From assembly GCA_019828545.1 (NCBI GenBank), contig JACVRA010000165.1, forward strand, positions 310,001-374,000: a stretch of 64,000 nt of DNA, read 5' to 3'. Position 1 is the stretch's first letter. Every line of letters starts with the position of its first letter. Shown piece after piece: positions 10,383-22,241 of this stretch. Source of the stretch: Paracamarosporium sp. OC-R06-R3 (Eukaryota > Ascomycota > Dothideomycetes > Pleosporales > Didymosphaeriaceae). The position numbers and the translations under genes were made by a program. Under the pieces are notes generated by a model. It saw nothing but the letters and a program-made list of their open reading frames with translations. It did no database searches and had not been told where the DNA came from.

Positions 10383-13300
10383 GGTGAATTTGTGGTTTGG
10401 AAGAAGCAGGATGGGAGGGTTTGGATTTTGAGGATTTGAAGTGGTCGGGTGAAGGGTGGTGCATGGAGTGAATAACGGCTTATGAGGTTTCGCGGCATCT
10501 TTTGTGTGTTTTGAGTGAATGGCATGTAGGTGGTTGTGGTGTTGGGTGAGGAGAAGAGAACAATATTACCAGATAGCTGGTGCGTTTCTTTGCAATTTGC
10601 ATCTGGAGCAGAGAACAAAGAGGTGTTTCTGAGGAACGTTTGTTTCCCATACGTTCTAATTATTTTAGGAGTATGAGGTGGTTCTAGAAGCTTTGGGGAT
10701 GCTTTTCAGAAAGCTGCGCCCTTGAACAACTGTTATTGTGTGCAAAAGCGGACATGGTCATACGAAGGCACAACTTCTACAGAGGGCGTTTTCTGCTTGT
10801 GATTTTGATCCACATATCCAAGACATGTTTCAAGAAACTGTGCATTCAATATTTAGAATGGTTTCTAGCTGTGTCCCGCTTGATTGCCTTTCACATTCAA
10901 ATCTCTCATCTTCGTCACAGTGCATGACAAGTTGGGCTCTGTCACATTACGTGATAATCTAGTCAAGATAATGGGCCTCGTATGATTCGATGACCCGATC
11001 GGACCTGGTCTGAGGCGATCGTCACTTTCTATTGGACATTTGACGATCTTACAGACCGAGAGTGGTGGATCGAAGGAATGATGCCGCAGGAGCGGACAAG
11101 AGTGGGGGAAGTTTCTCGTGCCTTCCACTAGACAAGGATTGATTCTGCACACTTTCAGACAGCACCATCAAGACAGTTGATCATTCTGCAGCAACTGAGT
11201 CTAGATCGTGGACGGCAACTTGGATTAAGCTAGGGCTAGCAATGTGGCCTGATTGTGCCACAATTCAAAGTTGTTCCTAAATAGACTTGCGCATGTCAGC
11301 TCGCCGTCACAAATCACAATCACACCGGTGACTTCTGTAGGTTTTTTTCTTTGTTGTGGTTTACAGTGCCGCGACTGCGGTGTGATCCCGGTTGAAGTCG
11401 GCCCGAAAGAGGCGCCGCATCACCGCCGTGGAGTAGAAACAAGCAGCCGTCACATCAACGACGAGAACAAGGCTTCCCTGTGCAAGTCTAGTTGTTGTCG
11501 TTGTCACGAACTACCCATTGGCCACACTTGAGATCCTTCTCCAGGTGAATCTGGGATCCCATGCTCAAACCAAACCATCAAAACCTCCGAACCTGGGGGC
11601 CGCCCTTAACTATATGCACCTTCTCTTTGATGTGACCACCAACACTCTGCATACCGCCCTTCTCTAGTCGTGGTCCGCCGTTTCTCCTACTGCACCGCAA
11701 TCACGAACCGACACTGAGCGTAGCCAGACACTAAGCGACCTCAAACAAGCGCGCTTCAAACCCAGCGAATCAGAAGCACGCAGCGGCGAGCAAGATGGAA
11801 TGTCACTAGCGAGATAGTTGCGCAATCACGGTTGAAAAGATCCGTCGCCTCCTTCGCGAGCAGCCTCCTGTCCACGTGCACGCAGCAGCAAATTACCACT
11901 AGCACCGGAAGCACTTCCGTCGACCAAGGAACTTGTCTCAACAGCAGGTGCTCGACCACCGGACTCACTATCTCCATGCAGACGTTCCAATATCGTTCCT
12001 GCGCATGCGTGACTCGCTCCAATACTCTTCCCTGCCCGCGCCCGCCTATACCACGGCGCAATATAGATACAAAGTACCTCCAACAGCCTTATACACTAGC
12101 GGCATAGGCTGGCGACGTGTACACTGTACTTTTGCCTGGCGGAGCTGGTTCATGTACGTGACAAGCGCTTCGGGGAGCAAAGCGGCGCTAGACGCGGTGA
12201 TTGGACAGGAGGATTTATCGCCCCATGCACGTGATGGCGTACCGTATGCACGTCGTTGGAAGCGCTAAGCCGTATCGATAACGTGGTGCTTTTGACGGTG
12301 CAAATGCCCGCCCGACCCATGCCCTCTCTGCCCACGGCCACGGCAGCAATTTCACAGCGAGGCGTGTGCGCGACGCCGCCACTCACTTCTCGCGCGAAGG
12401 CCCTTCCCACCCAGGACGACGCCTCTGGGAGACATCCGCTCCTCTGTCACGAGCTGAGAGGACGACGCTGAGGATCCCAATATTCCACGGCCCACCCCCG
12501 ACGAGCGGGCGCTTAACCATAGGCTTGGGACCGCCCCCTCATTCAGCCATAACCCCTGCCCTAGGGCTCTTCGACCCTCTGATTCGCCGCTTGCCAGCGG
12601 GAAGGTTACGCACTGTTGGGACCCCTCACCGGTGAAGACTGTAGCGCAGCCCTCCTGTCCCGCATGGCTTGTTGTGCGCGAGTTCTCTCTCGTCGCCTTC
12701 CACAGCCTATTGGCCAGCCACGCTGAGAGGTGGCGGGCTATGGCATTTTGGAAGGTGGCTGTTTGCGAGCGTGATTGGCGGTGCTGGATGATGACGGCGG
12801 GAAGGCAACCGTGGAGGCTGCTGAAGGTACCGGGAAGATGGTGGGAACACGGTGGGAAGAACGGCTGATCAGCAAACGCGTGGCAGACGTTTACGTACAG
12901 GTTATCGCCTTGCTAAGGGCTAGGTATCGATATCGTTTGCCTCAGACTCGGTGCCTCCGACGCATGAAAAACGGGAGAGATCGTCGGGTTCTTAACCATC
13001 GAGCATGACTATAGTTCTAGAAAATTGGTGAGAACGCACACGCACTCGAGTAGAAGACCTCTAGAATGGGTGTGAAAGATAAGAATATCGATTGTTATGG
13101 TATTGCGCTCGATTCTCCAATGTGAAGAAGTCATTGCGTCTCATCTTATCATCTCGGCGTAGGCGCCGGGAGCCTTCCGTGTTCCTCTACAACACCCAAA
13201 ACCCACTGGGCGTAAAGCCACAAAGCCCACCTGACCCTCCATCGCCTTTGTCCATCAAAGTGAAACTCCGGCCAATCAAACCCGCAACTCCCCCAACAAG

Positions 13301-13799
13301 TCCCCGTTAGCGCCGGCGCACCCAGAGAGGTATCCGCGTTAAAACAATAATCCTATCCAAAGCCCTTCAATAATCCAGAGTTTTCCGCACCAGAAGCCAC
13401 TGATATTCGTGAGAGAACATGATCTCGTCTCTAAAAATAACACAGCATTGACATAGTAAAGTAGTAGGAGTGGGGTGAGGTGAGGCGAGGCGCCGTGAAG
13501 TGGCGCGACTGTATGGTTTGTCGCTTGCGTGGGTGTCGTAAGAACGGTAAGGCGCGAAAGGAATGGTTGCGATCGAGTCGCCGGGACCCGAGGATTACAA
13601 TCAGTCGGGTCGAATGGCCGAACAACATTGCCAAGTAGGGTTATGTGCAGTGCACTCGAGGTGCTCAATATGATAGGCGCTCTACAAGGGCGCTAATCGA
13701 AGCCAACCAAATAATGTGGTCGTGAGGTGGTACTGGAGGACTGGCCGGCGGCTGGGTATCACCAAACTCGCCGGCGAAGTTAGCCTCGCGTCCCTTTGT
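10383..13799. other. Long intergenic stretch (3.4 kb), no gene recognised
   Basis: Several frames of 60-110 codons occur on both strands. They overlap one another, lack recognisable domains and often lack an ATG. The part from about 11.6 to 12.9 kb is G+C rich. A proline-rich frame at 13092-13310 (tail KLRPIKPATPPTSPR) is the only one with mildly biased composition; I cannot support it as a gene. A TTCTAGAA dyad lies at 13015-13022. Confidence 0.45.
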
Positions 13800-14597
13800 T
13801 TACTCAAGTCTTCTTCTCTTGCCGCGCGGTGCGGGGTCGATCTGAGGGAAGCTCGGCGCTTTGGCGTCCACTGGTGTGCTGCTGTATGTTACTGTGCGAG
13901 TAACAACTTCCCGTACGCTGACGCGCCTCGTACGGCCTGTTTTCTTTTCGACGTCCCATGTTCGGGGTGAAACTGCTGAATATGGGGAGTTCGTCGAGTT
14001 GGCAGAGTTCGCGCTGGCGGGTGAGCGCACTGTTGCGGGAGAGTGGTATGGTGACTGTGGAATGTAGAGGCGAGGAGTGCGCGCTGACGATGGCCGCCTG
14101 AAAGGTGATGGAGGAGGGATAGTGACGGTCTGCTCCTTGAGCTGCTCCTTGGGAAGCGGTGCAGTCATAGGAGGCTCCTTGGTATCAGGCTCCTGCTTGA
14201 TGTGATCACAGTTGCTGCAGCTGCTTGCTCTTGAGGTCGCTGGCGTCGAGCTTGCAGTCTTGTCTTTGTCTGTAGGACCGGATGTCGAGGTGAAGGAGCC
14301 ACTAGAGGCAGACGAAGTCACTGAAGCCATGGACGTTGGCCTGTTGCCTTCGAAGACGAATTTGGTGCTGGTTCCAGTAGACATCGGGCTCATGAGGACG
14401 GGCGACAGAGTCTTGAGAAAGTCCAGGTAGGCTGTCGGCGGGGTGATGGGTGTCTTGATTGAGTCTTCCTTCTTGAGGGTCGCAAAAGTAGGCGTAGTCG
14501 CAGAGAGCACCATTGGAGACCGCAGTTCGGACGGATAGGTAGCGGACACAGGCGTCTTGAGGGCCGACAAGGCCGGCTTTGAGTCAGTCGCGGCCAT
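13800..14597 (-). CDS. Disordered Ser/Thr/Pro-rich hypothetical protein
   Basis: A single exon with ATG in GGCCATGG context encodes 265 residues starting MAATDSKPALSALKTPVSAT. No globular domain is visible. The chain is rich in SP and TP pairs (RSPM, KTPITPP, LSPVLMSP, RTPRLYIPQSP, YHSPATVRSP), typical of proline-directed kinase targets. It has one CSNC pair near the middle and ends PAPRGKRRRLE, a plausible nuclear localisation signal. A tract VSVREVVTRTVTYSSTP near the end looks more ordered. I do not recognise the family. A regulatory nuclear protein phosphorylated by CDK or MAPK is a guess. An unseen intron could extend it. Confidence 0.65.
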   Translation of the reverse strand: MAATDSKPALSALKTPVSATYPSELRSPMVLSATTPTFATLKKEDSIKTPITPPTAYLDFLKTLSPVLMSPMSTGTSTKFVFEGNRPTSMASVTSSASSGSFTSTSGPTDKDKTASSTPATSRASSCSNCDHIKQEPDTKEPPMTAPLPKEQLKEQTVTIPPPSPFRRPSSARTPRLYIPQSPYHSPATVRSPASANSANSTNSPYSAVSPRTWDVEKKTGRTRRVSVREVVTRTVTYSSTPVDAKAPSFPQIDPAPRGKRRRLE

Positions 14598-15908
14598 GGT
14601 AGAGAGCTATATCCAGTGGACGATGAAAGGCTGGGCTGTTGGTGGAGAGAAGTGCGAGAGTGGGCTGCGCTGGGCCTGATTCCACGAGAGCTGCAGAAGG
14701 CCGATCGGGGGAAGAGAGCAGAGCAGGCAGAGGTACTTGGCCGGGGTACGGAGCGTGTTTATTGTGTACAGCGGCTAGGTGGTCGAAGCGGGTCTGCTGG
14801 CGGTGGCCGCTCGGTGGACCGTAGAGGATGCTTCGCCTGCTAAAAAAAGCGGGCGCTTCGTGGTCGGACGCGGGGCCTGGCTGATTCAAAGTGCCCGCCG
14901 CTTGGGCCTCCTCTCCGCGAGCGATGCAAAACAGCCGCCGCGCTGGGTCCGTGGCGAATGGGATCGACTTCTCGAAGCGCCGGGTCAGGGCTTGCTGGCC
15001 TGAGCGCTGGCGAACAGCTTCGATGCCAGCACGCCGCAATTGGCTGCACGCCGATGAAACGACGCGTGTGATTTGCCTGCGCTCCTTGCAGCTGCTCTCG
15101 ACGAAGCTGCTGCGTGCTGTGTGTGATTGGCGGCCGCCCGGATCGGATGTTTGATGCGTGGGCTCCAAGCCGGGGAAGGGGAAGGGGAAGGCAAACGTGG
15201 CCGCCCGGTCAGATTGTCAGTTTGGGATGTCCTGAGACAAGAGGATGAGACAACGGCTGAGCGATGGAACAGCCGAACGACGGTTCGAGAGGTGCAGAGC
15301 AGAGCCAATCTGAAGTGCGAGGCGAGGGCGCTGTGCGAACAGCCAGCCTCGTGGGCATCGTCGTTCATTATATGCTGATTGCAGCCGCTGGCTCACTCTG
15401 TATACCAGTCGCGCGCTTCCGCATGATACTTCCCCACGCCACCTGGTCGCCGACGGACCACCCGTTGGATGCCCTCTCCAGCCTTCTCTGGCCCGCCTCG
15501 TGGGCGCGCGCGCGCCTTGCCATACCAGCGCTTGCCCCCCCTGTTCGAACGTAGGCGGTGCGGAACATGCCTGCTTGACTTATCCTCACAGGACCGCGCT
15601 TTGCCCAGAGCGCTTTCGTTGAAACCTTCATTTGACGGCGCTAACACATGATCCTTCCGTCGTCCAGCGCTACTTTATGATACCTTGGCTACGTGAGGCA
15701 CTGTACCTCCTACGCCGTGACCTACTCTATTGGCGTTCCACACCCTGGACCTTGGGAGGGCCTTCCAGGGGCCAATCGCTGGTTGATCCTGCACGCGATG
15801 CGAAGCCACGCGCGGAGGTTTTCTCATGTAAGATGGGGCACAGCAGTCCGCGGACTGCTCCTCCGTGAAAGCAGGTCTCCAAGTAAGAGACCCGAGAAAA
15901 AAGCGTTT
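14598..15908. other. Intergenic/5' region with G-run tract
   Basis: This 1.3 kb stretch lies upstream of the disordered-protein gene and downstream of the molybdenum cofactor sulfurase gene. It is G+C rich. A long minus-strand frame (14584-15168) begins with TTG and overlaps other open frames, so it is not called. The G-run tract at 15172-15191 is listed separately. Confidence 0.45.
15172..15191 (+). repeat. G-run tract (GGGGAA repeated), candidate G-quadruplex
   Basis: Three GGGGAA units are followed by GG, so four guanine runs sit within 20 bases. A two-tier quadruplex is possible on the plus strand. It lies about 580 bp upstream of the minus-strand gene starting at 14597. Confidence 0.5.
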
Positions 15909-18512
15909 TCAAGACACAAGCGCATGCAAAGTATCGTCGTGGCAAACCTCGTCCTCGAAGTACGCCCGGACGCTGTCACCTACCATAATGGTTGGATTTT
16001 GTCCCACCACCGACAATAGTTGGTCCTGAGCCAGGTGACTAGTGTGTTCTCCAAAGTAAACACGACCGTCGAACCGTCTCGTTTTGGAGAGAGTCACAAA
16101 AGGTTCCTGATTGCGCTCTGCAGTCTTCTGGTCTACACAAATCATCTGGCATCTGCGGCAAGGGCCCAATAACTCAAAGTATTGCTGGCCGATGCGAAGG
16201 TAGCGCCAATCGTCTTCCACATAGGGTTGTTCCGCCCCGGGCGGGTAGTGTGGATTCTCAGCAACCACTATGTTGGCTCGGAAGACCTCTGCTTGCGCCG
16301 CCTTGCCGCCCTCTGCCTTAATCAGTTCATTAAGGCGGTTGAGGCTTGATCGCGATATGGTCAGTATCGGACTCTCATTTGACAGAAGAATAGGCTTCGA
16401 AACGGTCGTCCCTGGCATCAATGCTCCTGTCTCGGGGAACGCGCCGGGTACGCGCACCTTGCCAGCCTTTTGGCTCTTCTGCAAATGAGGCTTTGAATGC
16501 CTTGCGCAAGCCAGTGGGCCACTCCCGCTCCCGACAGCTGGGAAGCGAGCGAGATGACAAGCCACTCCAAGGGCCTGGGAGAAAAATGCTGATATCTGAG
16601 ATGATCTGTATTTCTTCGCTTGAATGTTGTCTCCACATACTTGAGCACTGGAATCTTTGTACATGGATTCTTCAGCAAATAGTCGCGGGTCAGCCGAGAG
16701 CGGCACAGTTATCTCGTTGGCGAAGGTCGTATCGCGAAGTATGCCTGTTAGCTGTACACGTAGGACGCCAGCTTCTAGGTCAATGCTTGGACGAATGAGG
16801 GCCATCTTGGAGTAGCGCTTTTGGCTTAATGCTGCCCCAGTACCCTGGTGAACAAGACACCACTCACGATCCCAAGCTAGACCTTCGCGCCGCACTTCCC
16901 ATGCTGCGCCCGGCGGCACGCTGTACGCCCCACAGCTCTTTATAGGATAGACGGAAAGGCTTTCCACGTGCAAAAGACCATGTGTTGGTGGCTCTGTATC
17001 CAGAGACACCACTGGCGGCGGTAAAGGAGGCGGGGCATCTTCAATGAAAAATTCAGACAGGAAGTCAACGAACAAGGAAACGTCCTTGAGTGTGCTCATA
17101 GCCCCAAGGCTAACTCGGATCACACCTGTTGGTTTTGCACGAATGATATCGTTGTCATTACCACATCGCTGTCCAGCCGAGAAATTCTCTTTCATTTCCC
17201 ATGGCGCCAAATTCAGCGAGGATGCTACACCGCCTGGATTGCAAACACCGCCGGTCCGGAGTTGAATGTTTCTGACAGCAGCGAGTTTCTCCACTTCTGC
17301 ATTGCTGACCCAGCCACCACAGTGATTGCGAAGATTGAATGCCACGATTGGTCCTTGCGTACGCGGATCACCGTAGGTAGACGAGGAATCGTTGTAGACG
17401 TGGCAAACGCTGGTGCCATTCCCGTGTCTAAGTGACGTCAAGCCACCGTAGAGTTTTGAAGCTAGGAAAGCGGTATGTTTTGATACCTCGTCAAGCGAGC
17501 TGTACAATTCTTTATGCACGCTCATTGCAGCATCAAGAGCCATGATGCTGTGGATCGGTAAAGTCCCATCTTCTAGTCTTTCATGTAGTGTTGCCTTCTT
17601 CGCGTGCCACTGTTCTTTCAAACAAACCTATACGCGAAGTGCAATCAGCAAACGCGCCGCATGCACAGTGAGTGGAAGATCACTTACCACCATTTCGACT
17701 GTGCCTCCACCAAAGTAACGGCGCTTATCGAAAATGGAATCCGCGGCTTTCCGGACGATCACTGCACCCAAATCGGGGAATCCAAATATCTTGTATAAGC
17801 TCAATACTGTGAAATCAGGTGCACTGCCGGCATCACTCAGGTCAAGCGGCGAGGTTGACACCAAGGCAGCCGCATCCAACAATGTGTACACCGAGCCTTG
17901 CTTTTTTGTACGTATGCGGCGCGTCCAATCCAGGGGTAATCTGCGCCCGTTCATGTTGGACTGTGCCGGATAGGCAAAGAGGCCGTGCCTCAGACCCGAT
18001 ATTCCCTCCTCTTCGATCCATTCGTTGACTTCAGCATCCGAAGTAAAACAGCGGTGTTGTGTGGCGGTTTCTCGGACTCCAATCAAGCTTGTGTGCGCGT
18101 CGCGGTGGTAGCCGTACCAATAGCCCTCCTCTTGGTCGCGAAACGCCTCCATGACCAACTTTATGCCCGCAGTGGCATTGGCGACAAAGACAACATCGAA
18201 GTCGTCCGGGTCTGCCTTGAAGAGACCCAATAAACGTAATCTAACATCTTCAATACGGCGCGTAGACAGCTGCGACGAGTTGGAGGCGGAGTGTGGGTTG
18301 CCATATAGATTAGCAATCATGTCGGCGGAGAAGCGCTCGATCAGTGTCTTAGCGTATAGTGTTGTGCCAGCATGGTCTAGGTAGGTGGTATCTGCGAACA
18401 ATTAGCAAAGGCGTGCCTGCAGTATCCAAAGCCAAATACCTCGAAGCATAGGGTATTCGCGGAGGCGAAGTTCCTCAATGGCTTGGTCGTATGTGATGCG
18501 CGCGCCCTCCAT
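15909..18512 (-). CDS. hxB: Molybdenum cofactor sulfurase (HxB/ABA3/MOCOS type)
   Basis: This cytosolic enzyme adds the terminal sulfur to the Mo cofactor of xanthine dehydrogenase-type enzymes, drawing sulfur from cysteine. Exons are 18512-18440, 18391-17688 and 17627-15909, all in phase, giving 831 residues, as expected for the family. The start reads MEGARITYDQAIEELRLREY, then DTTYLDHAGTTLY. The N-terminal NifS-like PLP domain carries LDAAAL and SLYKIFGFPDLGAV, whose Lys (about 225) should bind PLP. The motif LRTGGVCNPGG holds the likely persulfide cysteine; the flanking cysteines found in plant GCFCNPGAC are replaced, which I believe is common in fungi. The C-terminal half has a MOSC domain (VESLSVYPIKSCGAY, then GPCRRCQMICVDQ). 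The symbol follows Aspergillus usage. Confidence 0.95.
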
Positions 18513-20337
18513 GATGGCAAGTAACGAAGCACCGTCCCCGATCTACCCTAGATCTCTGAGGTTCAAACAGGAAAGAAAGGCCAAGCAGACACATTTGAAT
18601 GTAGGGTCGTTGTTTGCGAAAGTGGGGGAAGGCGAATCCGTAGCATGGCGAGGAGCGCGGTACGCCGCGGTGACCTCCGATAACCGACAAGTGAGACGGT
18701 ATTACTCTTCAAGAGCCCCGAGCTTTCTCATCAGCGGATGATCGCAGGTCTAGAGAACAAATAAGAGCACGGGTGTATGTGATATGCGCAAGACGAACAG
18801 CTGTGAGTTGGCATCCGACGTGTCCGCTGTTCTTTGAGCACTCGGGATGTTCTAGAAAGCGTGGGGGTGCACAGACCATTCGAGCCTCGGGAGGAAGCAG
18901 CCGTTCACAGCGCTACCGCATGCGTTCAGTAGGAGTCCACAATTGATAGACTAAGAAATCAGGACAACGCATTCATCCTGGCCCAACGTCAACGCGGTAC
19001 ATGAAGGTTCTGTTCCATTGATATCTATTGTGCATGTCTATTCCCCGCATATTGCATCGGACTAATTGAAGCATACCCTTATTGTCATCAGCTCAATAGC
19101 TACGGGGAGTGCTACACCCACCGCCGTCATCAGACGAGTTTAAACGAGCCCGGAATTCCATAACACCGATGGAAGGCCATTCATTCCATCGTTGAGGTAC
19201 AACTGGGAGGGGTTGGGGTATGTCAAAACGAGCGAACCACCATCACACCCACTTCCCAACCCAGACAGCCCCCGCCCATCTCAAAGCAATTCAACCCACA
19301 GAGCCCACCCACAACCATCCCTAAGCTACAGATACAAGCGCAACATCCCGCCTGCACACTCCTGAAGTCATTGAAACACTTAGGACAAGTTCTCTCATAG
19401 ACGCACACTCTACCCAGCCAATCAAGTTCCATGGAACGTACACTACTTCAACTCTCTCCCGTTAAAGTTTCGCTCGACGGTTTAGTGTTAGGCTTAAGCT
19501 GAGGATCTGGGGGAGTCGGTAGGTAGATGTGGGAGCATGAACTTCGCAATGAGCCAATGCTATGGCATGACTTCCACAGACAAGAACCTCTCGTGAGATA
19601 GTACCACGTCTGAGCTATCAAACATTCCAGCGTGATAGCGCCAGCGTCCCAAACAGTACACATTACGGAAGAACAAAGAGCGGTACGCTTCTGCACGTCG
19701 CAATCGGTCGGTTCTCCGCACTCGGCTACTCAACAACAAGCTTAAACACCAGCCCCCTCACAGCACTGTTTCACATCTCGAAAAGCCTCGCATCGTCAAG
19801 AACTGTACTGGAATTATTATCTTCTCCCCTTGTCCCTCGATCGCACAGCATCTGCTGTATATACAATAGAATTCCGTCTCATCCAAACCGAGCCCAAAAT
19901 CCACCAGATATCGTCCTCTCAAAACACCTCGTAACGCCCATCCATGAGTTACAGTAATAAGAAAATCCCAGTGTTTTACTGGTAGAGTAATAGAAAGAAG
20001 GTCGTCAAGAAAGTCGACGAAGCGCCGGCAAGGCGTTCTGGTGATACAACAACGCATGGTACAACACGGCGACGAAAACTACCTGCATGCAGCTCTGTAG
20101 CAGAGAGTACCACAAGGTACCCTCCGTATGCAAGGACCGCCAGTGGTGACGGCAAGAAACGGGAAACAAAATGCAGGTGAGATGCACTTGGTTGGAACAA
20201 GAATGTGCTCTCCTTCTAGCCCCTCTACTTCACACCAGCGAAAGTAGACTCCCGGATACGCTGCGACGAAACGCACCCGCGACTGTCGACACTCTCTTTG
20301 GCGGAGTTGAAGGCTGTGCCACGAGGCCTTGGTCTCT
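18513..20337. other. Intergenic stretch (1.8 kb), no gene recognised
   Basis: It lies between the start of the sulfurase gene and the 3' end of the Csi2-like gene. The part from 19230 to 19340 is strongly C-rich on the plus strand. Open frames are short and unconvincing. A TTCTAGAA dyad at 18850-18857 lies about 340 bp upstream of the sulfurase start. Confidence 0.45.
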
Positions 20338-21588
20338 CTAAAACCGTTCTCTGGGTCCGTTACCATGGTTCTCGAACAGATCGTCTAGGTACGCGCTTGG
20401 TGCCCGTCCTCCGGTAGTTGATCCACCCGGTACATTCAGAGACAGCTGACTTGCACTTCCGTGGTCGTTCCCATATACGCCTGCTCTTCCTGTAGGCGAA
20501 CCGGGCGATACAGCGCTGTTCCTATTGTACAATGACAGGCCATCACGAGAGGGAGGGGCACGGTCGTAACCCCGCGATGGAGGGAGAGAAGGAGACTGTG
20601 GAGGCGAGATACCAGAACGAGCGCTGAAACGGTTCCCTGGTGTAGCCAAAGAGTGTGTTGACAAATGCGATCCGACACCACCAACGTGAGTTACAGGTGA
20701 GCCTTGGGCTGCCTGTGCGTTACCAGCGGCATAATATCCTGCGGGCAAATACTGCGACGAGCGGTTTACAACAGAGTCGCGCAGACCAGTGCTGCCACCG
20801 GCGGTAGGAGAAAAGAATAGCGAGTTCGACTTGGGAGGTGTGCTAGTTGTAGTGGATGCGAAAGGCTTGGGAGGCTTGGAAATGCCAGTGGGCGCAGCTG
20901 CAAGGTGATCAAGCGACATGGTAGAGCTTGCCCCGACCACATTGTACATTCCTCGTTTCCTGCCGCCGGGTATAGCTGACATGTCCTTGAGGTCCGCAAG
21001 GTTCTGAGCCAATGCAGCGCGCTTGACAGAACGGTGCAGCGACCATGCGACCAGGCCTCGCCAGACGAGCACGCCCAATCCAAAGAAGGCCAGAATAGCG
21101 CCGACGCATATGAAGACGGTCCCGTCTGGCAAATCCGACTTCTGCATGAAAGCCGCACCAGCGGTATCCGGAACTCCAACGTCAGGTATACCGACACCAG
21201 CAACGGAGGGAAGAAGCGATAGGAAGTTTCCATTTCCACCTGCGGTGTCCTGTGTTTGTGTAGCTGCCGCCGATGTGCTGGTAGTGACAGGTAGTGTGGT
21301 GATGAAGTTGCCTGACGACGCGGTCGTCTTTGCGTCGCTTGTTGGTGCAGCTGTCGATTCCGGTTCCTCCGTGGTGGACTGTTCCTCCTCGGTTGATTGA
21401 GGCTCGTCAGTCGTTTTCGGTGCTTCGCTCGTCTGTGCAGGCGTGTTTGTCTGTGTCGCCTTTCCGGTCGCCTGTGTGGCACTCGGCCTGTCCGTCGTCT
21501 TGTCGTCGTCGTCGGGCTCATCATTTTGCGCGCGGACTACCGGCGCGGCGAGGGCGAGCACGCCCGCAAGACGTATGGATAGCCGCAT
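20338..21588 (-). CDS. Single-pass membrane protein, Csi2-like
   Basis: One exon encodes 416 residues. A signal peptide (MRLSIRLAGVLALAAPVVRA) is followed by a Ser/Thr/Pro-rich stretch (about 21-150), likely O-mannosylated. One transmembrane helix spans about 157-183, in DLPDGTVFICVGAILAFFGL and GVLVWRGLVAWSLHRSVKRA. A long cytoplasmic tail rich in Ser, Pro and Gly ends NHGNGPRERF. The segment around the helix resembles the conserved core of fungal proteins annotated Csi2 or vacuolar/cell-periphery membrane proteins, linked in yeast to chitin deposition. The layout also matches wall-stress sensor-like proteins, but there is no cysteine-rich WSC domain. Family naming is from memory of the core motif, so moderate. 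Confidence 0.8.
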   Translation of the reverse strand: MRLSIRLAGVLALAAPVVRAQNDEPDDDDKTTDRPSATQATGKATQTNTPAQTSEAPKTTDEPQSTEEEQSTTEEPESTAAPTSDAKTTASSGNFITTLPVTTSTSAAATQTQDTAGGNGNFLSLLPSVAGVGIPDVGVPDTAGAAFMQKSDLPDGTVFICVGAILAFFGLGVLVWRGLVAWSLHRSVKRAALAQNLADLKDMSAIPGGRKRGMYNVVGASSTMSLDHLAAAPTGISKPPKPFASTTTSTPPKSNSLFFSPTAGGSTGLRDSVVNRSSQYLPAGYYAAGNAQAAQGSPVTHVGGVGSHLSTHSLATPGNRFSARSGISPPQSPSLPPSRGYDRAPPSRDGLSLYNRNSAVSPGSPTGRAGVYGNDHGSASQLSLNVPGGSTTGGRAPSAYLDDLFENHGNGPRERF

Positions 21589-22241
21589 GGTATCAAGTGG
21601 TATGGACGATACTGAGGGGTGAACAAAGAAGATGGCGCTGGCGGGCGCTGGCGGAGGGCCGCAGGATCAGGGGAGTGGCTCGGCTGATGGTCGTTGTCTC
21701 AGGAGGCCGTCGAGGCTAAAGGGCCGAGGCGCAGAAACGAGGGGGTGGTTTGGTGTCGATGACGACTGTTGCTGTGGGTGAAACGAGTGACAGGATAACG
21801 AGAGGTGGAGAAGAGGGTCCTTGGAGACGCAGGGGACTCGGTGGTGAAGGGGTCCTGGAGACGTGTGGGTGATGAGGCCAGTGCAGGGAAGACGCTTGAG
21901 CGCGGGTCCGGTGGCCTGCCAGATTGGCACTAGGGGGTTGATGGAGCAATGACTCGGGTTTCGAGGACTATTGGCGATAGACAAAAAATACACTCAGTGA
22001 AGACGCAGCGAATGCAGATTCGACCGTGCACAGTTTGCGACAGTGACGGCGCGGCACGTTACTTGGACGCTGCAGGGCTTCAGCTGTGAGAGCCTGTGGC
22101 CGTGATGAACCCAGTCCGCCGCGTGACGCTAGGTCCCTGCACCGTCCCAAAATAGCAGGGACGTCGAACTCTTGGCAAGAACATTGCTGCCAAAAAGTTT
22201 ATCGATAGGAACTGCGACCACGACACAACCACACCGTCGCC
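21589..22241. promoter_or_regulatory. Divergent promoter between Csi2-like gene and FCF1
   Basis: These 653 bp hold both 5' regions. No TATA box or repeated motif stands out. Short frames here are in overlapping phases and are not called. Confidence 0.45.

Noticed and set aside
14584..15168. 194-codon minus-strand frame
   Set aside because: Its first codon is TTG, it overlaps the start of the disordered-protein gene in another frame, and the G+C-rich DNA is open in several frames at once.
18850..18857. TTCTAGAA, a minimal heat-shock-element dyad (another at 13015-13022)
   Set aside because: Two inverted units only; a functional element usually needs three or more, and such 8-mers arise by chance.
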